Below are positions 33,052 through 40,532 of a stretch of 42,945 nucleotides of DNA, one piece after another. Source of the DNA: DAISJD01 sp036821645 (GTDB taxonomy: Bacteria > Pseudomonadota > Alphaproteobacteria > ATCC43930 > CGMCC-115725); NCBI GenBank assembly GCA_036821645.1, contig DAISJD010000012.1, positions 1 to 42,945 of the forward strand. Reading direction: 5' to 3'. How positions within the stretch are numbered: position 1 is the first letter of the stretch; each line of letters starts with the position of its first letter. The notes under the pieces were generated by a model. That model was given only the letters and a program-made list of their open reading frames with translations. It was not told where the DNA came from and did not search any database. The position numbers and the translations under genes were made by a program.

Positions 33052-34167
33052 TTAACGAAAGCTTGACGATCCAGGTCTTTTCGCGGCCATGTCGCCGATG
33101 ACGCCGATCAAGGCATCCGCCACCCGTCCGGCCCCCGCCGGATCGATCAGACCCGACGCCTTGGCAGCCATGGCCGCCCGCAACGCACCATCCCGCCATA
33201 AGGGCACGGCTGCCGCAACCAACAGGGCCGCCGCACCCGTCGGGTCTTGCCCCCGGACATCGACGGCCCGGATCAAACCGCCCGCCGCCGCCTTCATCGC
33301 CCCGGCCACTTGATTGTCGGCCACGATCGCCACAAGGCTCGGCACCGACAGGGCCGCCAATTCCCCGACCATACCGCCCGCCGCCGCGACGGCGAGACCG
33401 GATTCCTGCATCAGACGAGCAAGAGCCACGGGATCCTGCTCGGCCCGCACGGCTGGCCCCATCGCCCCAAGGGTCGCCATCACCCGCGCGGCATCGGGCA
33501 CCAGGCCGCCCACCACGGCATGAATGGCGATTTCCCCCGCCATCGCCGCGATCAATCCCGCTACGACTGGAACTGTCAGGCCCATCGGATCGGAGCCCCC
33601 AAACCCGACCAGTATCCGGTCGCGCAGCGCCATCGGCCAGGGCGGTTGACAGGCCGCCTGGCGCAGATCACCGCGCACCATCACGTAATCCGGCCCGAAC
33701 AACCAGAGGCACCCGGCAGGTCGGCGCAGCGCGTCGCGCGGATCGGCCCCGGGATTGACCACGAGATCGACCGGCACACCCGCCCCGCCACCACCGATAT
33801 CGAGGGGCAGACAATCCTCAAAACTCACGAGCGCCATCCCGCGCGCCGTGCCGCGCACGCGCGCCGTACGCCATTGGTCCGGCCTGACCCGATACCCATC
33901 GATGACCAGGGCGGCCGCATCGTGCCCGTGGGTCAGGTCGCCTGCGGCCGGGTCGATCCGGTGCCACCGGATTCCGGCGGCCTCAAAACGCCGCTCGATC
34001 ATCGGTCCCGGCCGATCGATCCCGGCCAGATGGCACAAGAATAACGCCGTAAAGCCGCGTTCCGTCAGGGCCTCGGCCAAAGCAAGACAGCGCATGGCAT
34101 GGCCCGCCCCGATCCCCTGTCCGATCTCGACCCGGAACAGAATTGTGCCTTTGTTCGGGTTGATCAT
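33052..34167 (-). CDS. pseG: UDP-2,4-diacetamido-2,4,6-trideoxy-beta-L-altropyranose hydrolase PseG
   Basis: PseG removes UDP from the PseH product, giving the free sugar used by PseI. The 371-residue protein has the GT-B-like fold: FRVEIGQGIGAGHAMRCLALAEAL at the start (GxGHxxR type), DGYRVRPDQW, FEDCLPLD, VNPGADPRDALRR, RILVGFGGSDPMGL, and a nucleotide-site segment AAAGGMVGELAALSVPSLVAI. The start at ATG 34167 is behind GGGAGGG; the frame to 34539 runs antisense into the next gene. pseB, pseC and pseH are not in this window. Confidence 0.9.
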   Translation of the reverse strand: MINPNKGTILFRVEIGQGIGAGHAMRCLALAEALTERGFTALFLCHLAGIDRPGPMIERRFEAAGIRWHRIDPAAGDLTHGHDAAALVIDGYRVRPDQWRTARVRGTARGMALVSFEDCLPLDIGGGGAGVPVDLVVNPGADPRDALRRPAGCLWLFGPDYVMVRGDLRQAACQPPWPMALRDRILVGFGGSDPMGLTVPVVAGLIAAMAGEIAIHAVVGGLVPDAARVMATLGAMGPAVRAEQDPVALARLMQESGLAVAAAGGMVGELAALSVPSLVAIVADNQVAGAMKAAAGGLIRAVDVRGQDPTGAAALLVAAAVPLWRDGALRAAMAAKASGLIDPAGAGRVADALIGVIGDMAAKRPGSSSFR

Positions 34168-34288
34168 CCCGCACCCTCCCCCGATGGTCTGTGGCTTGTC
34201 ATTATCTTGGATTTTATTAACGATGTCGTCGTGATCATCGCTTATTCTAGCCAAGACGCAAGACCCGACCGGCATAAAGGATATCCCC

Positions 34289-35419
34289 ATGGCGACGATC
34301 AGAGTGACCCGTACCCGGATTGTCGGTATCGCAAGCGCACTGCCCGAAGCCGTCCGCACCGTCGCCGACGAGGCCCCGTCCCTCGGGGCCGAGGAAATGG
34401 CGAAAACCGCGCGCAGCATCGGCGTCCAACAACGCCATGTCGCCCCGCCGGCTCTCTGCACCTCCGATCTCTGCTTTGCGGCGGCAAAAAAATTATTGCA
34501 GGATCTGAATTGGGATCCGCAAACGGTGACGGGGCTCATCTTCGTCAGTCAATCGCCCGACTATGAATTGCCCGCCACCGCCTGCACCCTGCAACATCGT
34601 CTGGGGCTCAGCGATCAATGCGCCGCCTTCGACGTCAATCTCGGCTGTTCCGGCTTCGTCTATGGCCTTTGGCTCGGCAGTCAAATCGTCACGGGCGGCG
34701 GCATCCAACGCCTGCTCTTGCTGGCCGGGGACATCTCGACCCGCAGGCTTGCCCCACAGGACAAATCGGTAATCCCGCTGTTCGGCGATGCCGGGACCGC
34801 AACCGCCCTTGCCTTCGATCCCGACGCGGCCCCCATCGATTTCGAACTCGGCACCGACGGCAGCGGGGCGGCTGCGATCATCATCCCGGCCAGCGGCTTT
34901 CGCCAGCCCCGGACGGCAGCCACGAAGGAACGGCACCCCGGGCCCGACGGCATCGCGCGCAGTGCCGAAAACATCTATATCAACGGGGCCGAAGTGTTCA
35001 ATTTCACGATCAAACGCATTCCGCCCCTGGTCGACCGGGTGATCGCGGCGGCCGGTCGCACCAAGGAAGATTACGATTATTTCGTCTTTCATCAGGCCAA
35101 CGCCTTCATGCTGCAACATTTGGGCAAGCGCCTGAAATTGCCCCCGGAAAAATTCCCGATCACGATGGAAACCGTCGGCAACACGTCGAGTGCGTCAATC
35201 CCGCTTGCGCTCACCATGGCGCTCTCGGCGGAACTCGGCAAAACGCCGAAGCAAATGCTGCTCTGCGGGTTCGGGGTCGGGCTGAGTTGGGCCGCCGCCT
35301 CGCTGGTCTTGGGCCCCCTCGTCATCGCACCGCCGATCCTGGTGCCCGACCCTGCACAAGAATCAGCCCTCACCGCCCCTGGAGCCACCCCCGGAGCCGC
35401 CCCTGGAGATGCCGCATGA
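34289..35419 (+). CDS. Ketoacyl-ACP synthase III-like enzyme (copy 1)
   Basis: This is a thiolase-fold enzyme of the KAS III (FabH-like) family. The catalytic triad is in place: C120 in VNLGCSGFVYGL, H268 in VFHQANAFML and N298 in VGNTSSASIP. FGDAGTA, GTDGSG and the C-terminal GFGVGLSWAA are also typical. At 376 residues it is longer than housekeeping FabH. A tail rich in Ala, Pro and Gly (LTAPGATPGAAPGDAA) is unusual. The gene starts behind AAAGG and overlaps the next gene by ATGA. It probably condenses an acyl-CoA with malonyl-ACP, or transfers an acyl group, for a special product rather than bulk fatty acids. Confidence 0.9.
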   Translation: MATIRVTRTRIVGIASALPEAVRTVADEAPSLGAEEMAKTARSIGVQQRHVAPPALCTSDLCFAAAKKLLQDLNWDPQTVTGLIFVSQSPDYELPATACTLQHRLGLSDQCAAFDVNLGCSGFVYGLWLGSQIVTGGGIQRLLLLAGDISTRRLAPQDKSVIPLFGDAGTATALAFDPDAAPIDFELGTDGSGAAAIIIPASGFRQPRTAATKERHPGPDGIARSAENIYINGAEVFNFTIKRIPPLVDRVIAAAGRTKEDYDYFVFHQANAFMLQHLGKRLKLPPEKFPITMETVGNTSSASIPLALTMALSAELGKTPKQMLLCGFGVGLSWAAASLVLGPLVIAPPILVPDPAQESALTAPGATPGAAPGDAA

Positions 35420-36195
35420 CAATCCCCGCCTTCACCCCGGCAAATCCCCTCGACGCCACGGGCAAACGGTTCCTCGTCACGGGGGCCTCGTCCGGCATCG
35501 GCCTTGCGACGGCGACAGTGCTGGCCGCCCTCGGTGGATCGGTGGTCTTGAACGGGCGAGACGAGGGGCGGCTTGCGGCGGCCCTCGCCACCCTGCCCGG
35601 CGCGGGTCACGCAATCGCCGCCTTCGATCTTGCCGATGCCGACACGGTGCCGGGCTGGCTTGCAGGCCTTGCCAAGACGGGCGGGGCCTTCGCCGGGATT
35701 GCCCATTGCGCGGGAATCCAGGCGCTGCGCCCGCTGCGCACCAGCAACGCCGCCTTTATGGCCGACACGTTTGCCGTCAACGTCGCCTCCGGCATCGCCC
35801 TTGCCCGCGGCTTTCGGCAAAAGGATGTCGCAACCAAACCGGCCAGCCTCGTCCTCGTCGCCTCGACCGCAGGCCTCACGGGGCAGGCGGGCAATGTGGT
35901 CTATACCGCCTCGAAAGGGGCGATCATCGCGGCGGTCAAGGGCCTTGCCATGGAATTGGTCCGGGACCAGATCCGGGTCAATTGCGTGGCCCCCGCCCTG
36001 GTGCGCACACCGATGTCGGAAAAATCCATGCGCATCTGGACCCCGGACCAACTGGCCGCCGTCGAAGCCGTGCATCCGATGGGCTTCGGCACCGCAGACG
36101 ATGTGGCAAACGCGATCGCCTGGCTCTTGAGTCCCATGGCCGCCTGGGTCACGGGCACCACCCTCGTGGTCGATGGCGGCTATACGGCGCAGTGA
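35416..36195 (+). CDS. SDR-family oxidoreductase (FabG-like)
   Basis: This is a classical short-chain dehydrogenase/reductase of 259 residues. The cofactor motif TGASSGIG is at 22-29. The remaining signatures are AHCAG at 96-100, N122, catalytic S150, Y163-x3-K167 (YTASKGA), the segment IRVNCVAPALVRTPM, and an ending in VTGTTLVVDGGYTAQ. Its translational overlap with the KAS III gene suggests that it reduces a 3-ketoacyl product to the 3-hydroxyacyl form. It could equally be a sugar or alcohol dehydrogenase. The start ATG 35416 is fixed by the ATGA overlap; the longer frame from 34618 lies in the KAS III gene. Confidence 0.92.
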   Translation: MTIPAFTPANPLDATGKRFLVTGASSGIGLATATVLAALGGSVVLNGRDEGRLAAALATLPGAGHAIAAFDLADADTVPGWLAGLAKTGGAFAGIAHCAGIQALRPLRTSNAAFMADTFAVNVASGIALARGFRQKDVATKPASLVLVASTAGLTGQAGNVVYTASKGAIIAAVKGLAMELVRDQIRVNCVAPALVRTPMSEKSMRIWTPDQLAAVEAVHPMGFGTADDVANAIAWLLSPMAAWVTGTTLVVDGGYTAQ

Positions 36196-36334
36196 GGGGT
36201 GGGGGTGCACACCCTATCGCCCCCTTAACCTTAAAATACTCAAGAGGGAAAATTATCCACATAACTTAATCTAAAATAAATATTTCGACCTATATTCTCT
36301 TTGCAGAAAATTAAATTTCTTTAAAAGGGGATAG

Positions 36335-36505
36335 ATTGATGAGAATTATATTTTTGAAGATCAAAAATTTGTTGCTGGAAAACCTATAGATCCAGAACCG
36401 TCATTTCTAAAACTAACCTGGGAAGAGTTCGGCTATATTGCAGAAAACATTATTCACGCCGTCACACCCATTCTCTACCCAGCATCGGAAAAACAGACAG
36501 GCTAA
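36335..36505 (+). CDS. Possible small protein with ATT start, or a remnant
   Basis: The 306-base gap after the SDR gene contains an open frame that reads like real protein: DENYIFEDQKFVAG, then PSFLKLTWEEFGYIAENI and TPILYPASEKQTG. The only candidate start in frame is ATT at 36335, behind AAAAGGGG. An ATG at 36339 is in another frame and stops after 16 codons. It is either an ATT-started 56-residue protein or a gene damaged near its start. Its stop overlaps the stop of the convergent parE-like gene. Upstream (36230-36320) is very AT-rich. Confidence 0.4.
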   Translation: MDENYIFEDQKFVAGKPIDPEPSFLKLTWEEFGYIAENIIHAVTPILYPASEKQTG

Positions 36506-36792
36506 AACCCGACCTCTTTTTGATGACGCACGGCCAGGATCACGATCCGATCATTCGTCTCATGATACCGCACGACATACCCGTTATTGCCAAATTCAAT
36601 CAGCAATTCCCGAAAACCAACGGGCAAATCTTCAACGGAACGGCCAATGTTAGGGTAGTCGGCAAGAATGTTGGTACGATTGCGGATCGTCGATGCCGCC
36701 CTTTTTGCTGCATCCAAATTCTTGTCCGCAAGAAACCGATAGAGGCGTTGAACATCCCGCAAGGCACGGGGTGACCAGATTAACCGCGACAC
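36502..36792 (-). CDS. RelE/ParE-family toxin
   Basis: This 96-residue toxin-fold protein matches the ParE family, whose members poison DNA gyrase, or RelE mRNA cleavage in related groups. Typical features are LIWSPRALRDVQRLYRFL, a basic helix (AAKRAASTIRNRT), LADYPNIGRSVEDL, GFRELLIEFGNNGYVVRYH and IVILAVRHQKE. It starts with GTG at 36792, overlapping the end of its antitoxin gene by 13 bases. Confidence 0.9.
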   Translation of the reverse strand: MSRLIWSPRALRDVQRLYRFLADKNLDAAKRAASTIRNRTNILADYPNIGRSVEDLPVGFRELLIEFGNNGYVVRYHETNDRIVILAVRHQKEVGF

Positions 36793-37070
36793 TGAGGCGG
36801 GTCCAGATCTTCACCATCCGCCAGTTTATCCAACCAAGCCTCGACCTCTTGTCCAGGCACATGGTGGCCGGTCGCCTGATATTCTTGCCACGCCGCCAGC
36901 GTCTCCTGGCGAAACGCCTCGCGTTTTTCTTCGCGGTCAATATATTGCTCAATTGCCTCACGCATCAGGCCGAGGGGGGATTTCCGGCGCATCACGGCCA
37001 AATGTTCCATCCGGGCACCGGTCGCAGGATCGAGACTGATTGAAAGCGGTGGGGCAGCATCGGCGGCCAT
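36780..37070 (-). CDS. ParD/CopG-like ribbon-helix-helix antitoxin
   Basis: This 96-residue protein precedes and overlaps the ParE-like toxin, the usual order. The N-terminus (PLSISLDPATGARMEHLAVM, then SPLGLMREAIEQYIDREEK) fits a ribbon-helix-helix DNA-binding domain. The C-terminal part (AWQEYQATGHHVPGQEVEAWLDKLADGED) is the toxin-binding tail. It probably represses its own promoter. Confidence 0.85.
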   Translation of the reverse strand: MAADAAPPLSISLDPATGARMEHLAVMRRKSPLGLMREAIEQYIDREEKREAFRQETLAAWQEYQATGHHVPGQEVEAWLDKLADGEDLDPPQCRG

Positions 37071-37147
37071 CAGGGCTCTCCTCGCTCTTCATTGCTCAGC
37101 CGACAGGCTAGCATCATTTTCGATAAAACGCCACGATCCGAACGCCC

Positions 37148-38008
37148 TCACCCCACCGCCGCAAGGCCGCACGGTCGGGGGCGATGGTCGCCATGGAACC
37201 GGATGAGATCGGGATAGGTCAAGGGTTTGCTGAACAAATACCCCTGGACGAGGCGCACGCCCGCCGCCGCGAGCGTGGCCCGTTGCTGGGGCGTTTCCAC
37301 CCCTTCCGCGATAAGGGTCAGGCCCAACCGATGGGCCAAGGCGATGATCGCCTCCATAATCGGGGGCAGATCGCCCGCAGTCCCGATGGCGGCGACGAAG
37401 CTCTGATCGATTTTCAGACAATCGAAGCGAAACCCCAATAACGCCTGCAACCCCGCATGCCCAGTTCCGAAATCGTCGATCGCAAGACTAACTCCTTGAG
37501 CACGCAACCGATCCAGCATGGCGCGGTGTTGGGGGGTCACGGGGCTGCGTTCGGTGATTTCGACCATGATTTGAGCCCCGTTCAGGCCCGGATGACGGTA
37601 CAGGCTTTGCAGATCGTCTTCCAAGCCCGGATCGGCAAGATGGGTGGGGGCGATATTCAGCCCCAGATGAAAGCCCGGCCCGAAATCATAGCACCCATCG
37701 AAATCCCGGCACACCCGGCGCAAGAGCCAACGGGTGATCGGCACGATGAGGCCGGTCCGTTCGGCACGGGCGATGAACCGTTCGGGATCGACCGCACCAT
37801 AGACCGGATCGGTCCACCGGATCAGGGCTTCGACCCCGACACAGCGCCCGGCGACGAGATCCATCACCGGTTGATACTGAAGATCGAACGCCCCTGCCAT
37901 CAGGGCCTGGGTCAGGGCCGCCGTCAGGCCGGGACGCTGCATGCGCAGGGGGCACCCCGCCGCGTCACGAACCGCCCGATACCGTCGATCCTGCCGATCT
38001 TGGCCCAC
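37148..38008 (-). CDS. EAL-domain cyclic-di-GMP phosphodiesterase
   Basis: This 286-residue protein consists of little besides an EAL domain, which hydrolyses c-di-GMP. Catalytic and metal residues are all present: E60-A-L, N118 (LGLNIAP), E150 (VEITER), D178-D179 (IDDFGTG), K199 (LKIDQSF), E235 (IAEGVET) and Q255 (VQGYLFSKP). It should therefore be active. There is no sensory domain. The start is GTG 38008 or possibly ATG 37942 (MQRPGLTAALTQAL). It may influence motility, in keeping with nearby flagellin. Confidence 0.9.
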   Translation of the reverse strand: MGQDRQDRRYRAVRDAAGCPLRMQRPGLTAALTQALMAGAFDLQYQPVMDLVAGRCVGVEALIRWTDPVYGAVDPERFIARAERTGLIVPITRWLLRRVCRDFDGCYDFGPGFHLGLNIAPTHLADPGLEDDLQSLYRHPGLNGAQIMVEITERSPVTPQHRAMLDRLRAQGVSLAIDDFGTGHAGLQALLGFRFDCLKIDQSFVAAIGTAGDLPPIMEAIIALAHRLGLTLIAEGVETPQQRATLAAAGVRLVQGYLFSKPLTYPDLIRFHGDHRPRPCGLAAVG

Positions 38009-38217
38009 TTTTGCCCACCCGCATCTTGGTTCGTCCGTTACGTTAACGGTTTATCAATAGTTTGTTAACTAATTTTGAGGAAGGGTTCGATAATATCTTT
38101 GTGAGACGACGTACAGGCGATGCCGCCATCGGCCGACGGTGCGGCTCGGGTCGCCGCGCGACAGATCCGCGACACGTCAATCGCGCCACTTTTCGCTCAA
38201 TCATGGGACTTACGATC

Positions 38218-38442
38218 ATGCAAGCATCTGAATTTTATGCATTATTGGATGAGATGCTTGAACTGGATCCCGGCACGATCACCGGGACCGAACGGCTCGA
38301 AGACTTGGAAAATTGGGATTCCCTCGCCGTGATCAGTTTCATCGCGCTCGTCGATGAACATTTCAACCGGCTGATCGAAACCGATAAATTGGTCGCCGCC
38401 GAGACCGTGGCCGCCCTTTTCGCCCTGGCGACGGGGGCATAA
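38218..38442 (+). CDS. Acyl carrier protein
   Basis: This is a 74-residue ACP. The phosphopantetheine site is S35 in ENWDSLAVIS, and the four-helix pattern and acidic character are typical (YALLDEMLELDPGTITGTERL, ALVDEHFNRLIETD). It is not the housekeeping AcpP, which usually has a DSLD site and lies near fabD/fabG. The start is ATG 38218; upstream codons to 38062 look non-coding. It is followed after 21 bases by an alpha/beta hydrolase and probably serves the local KAS III/SDR enzymes. Confidence 0.88.
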   Translation: MQASEFYALLDEMLELDPGTITGTERLEDLENWDSLAVISFIALVDEHFNRLIETDKLVAAETVAALFALATGA

Positions 38443-38463
38443 GCGGTCGATCACCCTGCGATC

Positions 38464-39270
38464 ATGCGGATCAAGCCGGAAATTCTAGATCTCGATGGGG
38501 AACCTGTCGGCCTGTTGCGCGCCGGGCCGCCCGATGGTCCGGTCGTGCTGTTGATCCACGGGTTTTCCGGCGATCTGCTCACCTGGCAATATCAGATCAT
38601 GGCCCTTGCCCGCCATTATCGGGTGATCGCCGTGGATCTGCCCGGCCATGGCCGGACCGGGTGCCCGGACGCTATCGGTTTTTGGCCGGTGATGGTCGAT
38701 TGGCTGCACCGGGTGCTGGACCGGCTTGGCCTGCATGATCTCCATCTCGTCGGTCATTCTTTAGGGGCGCGCCTTGCCATCGGGCTTGGCGAACGTCGGC
38801 AGACCAAAGCGCGCAGCATCAGCCTGATCGCCTGTGCCGGGATCACCCCCGATTACGATTATGGGTTCCTGATCCGGCTCAGCACGCTCGCCGATCCGGA
38901 TCAGGCGATCGCCGCCGCCCGGCAACTGTTGGGCGGATCGTCCCTCGACCCGACACGGTTTGCCGCAACCTTGCTGCAAAAACTGGGCACCCCAGAGGCC
39001 CATGCCGCCCTCGCCCGTTATCTTGGCGATAATTTCGCCGATGGCCGTCTGAAGGCGTCATCCCCCCTCGACTGGTCGGCGATCACCGGCCCGGTCCAGG
39101 CGATTTGGGGCACGGACGATGGCGTGGTGGCGGCCCCGCCGCCCGGTTTCCTGCCGCCCCAGGCGCGGCTGCATCTGTTGGACAAGGTCGGCCATTTACC
39201 CCATTTGACCGCACCCGCGGCGGTCAATGGCTTGATCCTCGACTTCCTCGCCGCATCCGATGCCGGTTGA
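38464..39270 (+). CDS. Alpha/beta hydrolase downstream of the ACP
   Basis: This is a 268-residue alpha/beta hydrolase. Its features are LLIHGFSGDLLTWQYQ (~29-44), VIAVDLPGHGRT, nucleophile GHSLG (S99), acid in IWGTDDGVV (~218) and catalytic His in KVGHLPHL (H244). It most resembles acyl-transferase or esterase members such as those beside acetoin dehydrogenase genes. Next to an ACP gene it may act as a thioesterase or acyltransferase; this is inference. It converges with the second KAS III gene. Confidence 0.88.
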   Translation: MRIKPEILDLDGEPVGLLRAGPPDGPVVLLIHGFSGDLLTWQYQIMALARHYRVIAVDLPGHGRTGCPDAIGFWPVMVDWLHRVLDRLGLHDLHLVGHSLGARLAIGLGERRQTKARSISLIACAGITPDYDYGFLIRLSTLADPDQAIAAARQLLGGSSLDPTRFAATLLQKLGTPEAHAALARYLGDNFADGRLKASSPLDWSAITGPVQAIWGTDDGVVAAPPPGFLPPQARLHLLDKVGHLPHLTAPAAVNGLILDFLAASDAG

Positions 39271-39281
39271 GGCAAGCCCGG

Positions 39282-40307
39282 TCACGCCATCCCCCACACC
39301 ATCAGGGTCGCGGCCCAGGTATAGCCAACGCCGAACCCGACCGACAGAACCCGGTGCCCCGGCTGCAAGCGTCCGGCCTCGACCGCCTGACAGAGGGCGA
39401 TCGGAATCGTCGACGACACCGTATTGCCCGTCTCGGTCAAACTGACGAAAAATTTTTCGACCGGCAGGCCCATCTTGCGGCGCAGGGCCTCCAACATCAT
39501 GGCATTGGCCTGATGGAAAACGATAAGGTCGATTGTCTCAAGGCTTAATGCCGCCTTCGCCAGCAGGGCCGCCACCGCCTGGGGTACGGCGGCCAAGGTA
39601 AAGTTGAACACTTCCGGCCCATTCATAAACAAAGGCGCACCGGCCCGCCGTTCGCCGATGGCGTTGCGATAGGACCCGTCCGCCCATTCCGACGGTTGGC
39701 GCAGGCCCCCCGTCGCCACGATCAAATTGTCGGCCCCACTGCCATCCGTCCCATAGGCGAACGGCCCCAACAGGCCCCGGCCCGCCTCGACCACCACGGC
39801 GGCACCGGCATCGCCGAAAATACTGCGGGTTGAAATATCATCGTCCGCGATGAATTTCGAATAAGTATCCGCCGTCAGCAGCAAAACCCGCCCGGCCTGC
39901 CCCGTCCCGATGAGCCCGGCAGCCAAACCAAGCCCATGGATAAACCCAGAACACCCGAGATTGATGTCGAGACTGCCCGCGTCGGTGCGCAAGCCCAATC
40001 GACGATGGATGAGGGCAGCACTGGTCGGCAGGAAATAATCCGGTGCCTGGGTACAGAAAATCAGGTGGTCGATGTCGTCGGGTGCGACCTGCCCTTGATT
40101 GAACAGGCGCTCTGCCGCCGCAACGGCCAAATCCGACGCCAATTCCCCCGATGCGGCGATATGCCGGGCCTCGATGCCGGTTTTTGCCGTCAGTTTCTGC
40201 GGGTTCAGGGTTGGATGATGTTGGGCAAGCGTTTGATTGTCCAACCGGTTCACAGGCAAATGATAGGCCATCGCCCGAATGCCAGCCGACACGGTCCGGC
40301 CTGTCAT
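39282..40307 (-). CDS. Ketoacyl-ACP synthase III-like enzyme (copy 2)
   Basis: This is a second KAS III-family enzyme, a paralogue of the one at 34289 (shared INLGCSGF, the NGxEVFNFT segment, VFHQANAxML and GFGVGxxWAA). The triad is C119, H265 and N295 (TGNTVSS). I start it at ATG 40307 because GGGGAGGAGG lies just before it, giving 341 residues; an ATG seven codons upstream at 40328 precedes that signal. It is transcribed alone on the minus strand. Two such enzymes with a private ACP suggest short-chain acyl synthesis or acyl transfer for a specific product. Confidence 0.9.
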   Translation of the reverse strand: MTGRTVSAGIRAMAYHLPVNRLDNQTLAQHHPTLNPQKLTAKTGIEARHIAASGELASDLAVAAAERLFNQGQVAPDDIDHLIFCTQAPDYFLPTSAALIHRRLGLRTDAGSLDINLGCSGFIHGLGLAAGLIGTGQAGRVLLLTADTYSKFIADDDISTRSIFGDAGAAVVVEAGRGLLGPFAYGTDGSGADNLIVATGGLRQPSEWADGSYRNAIGERRAGAPLFMNGPEVFNFTLAAVPQAVAALLAKAALSLETIDLIVFHQANAMMLEALRRKMGLPVEKFFVSLTETGNTVSSTIPIALCQAVEAGRLQPGHRVLSVGFGVGYTWAATLMVWGMA

Positions 40308-40532
40308 CTCTGCCTCCTCCCCTGTCATGGTGGCAGGGGTTTAGGGATTGCACTTCGTCTCAGAGTCACCCGATCTGAATAAAGAACCGTTAATAACCGG
40401 GATCCCCGCCTTTTCAGAATGGTTGTTTTTTTGACTTTTTTAAAAACATTCACGTTCAAATTTACTGTTTTTTTTAACGTATAGTCGATAAAATCACCGA
40501 TATTTAAAGACTAAAAATGTAAGGAAATCAAA

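Noticed and set aside
33052..34539. 495-codon form of PseG
   Set aside because: The first 124 codons are antisense to the KAS III gene. The ATG at 34167 has a clear ribosome binding site and family similarity begins there.
34618..36195. 525-codon frame starting inside the first KAS III gene
   Set aside because: Only its last 259 codons, from the ATG at 35416, match the SDR family; the remainder is an arginine-rich shadow of the KAS III gene.
35409..36269. 286-codon frame overlapping the SDR gene
   Set aside because: It is a frame-shifted shadow rich in Arg and Pro with no recognisable domain.
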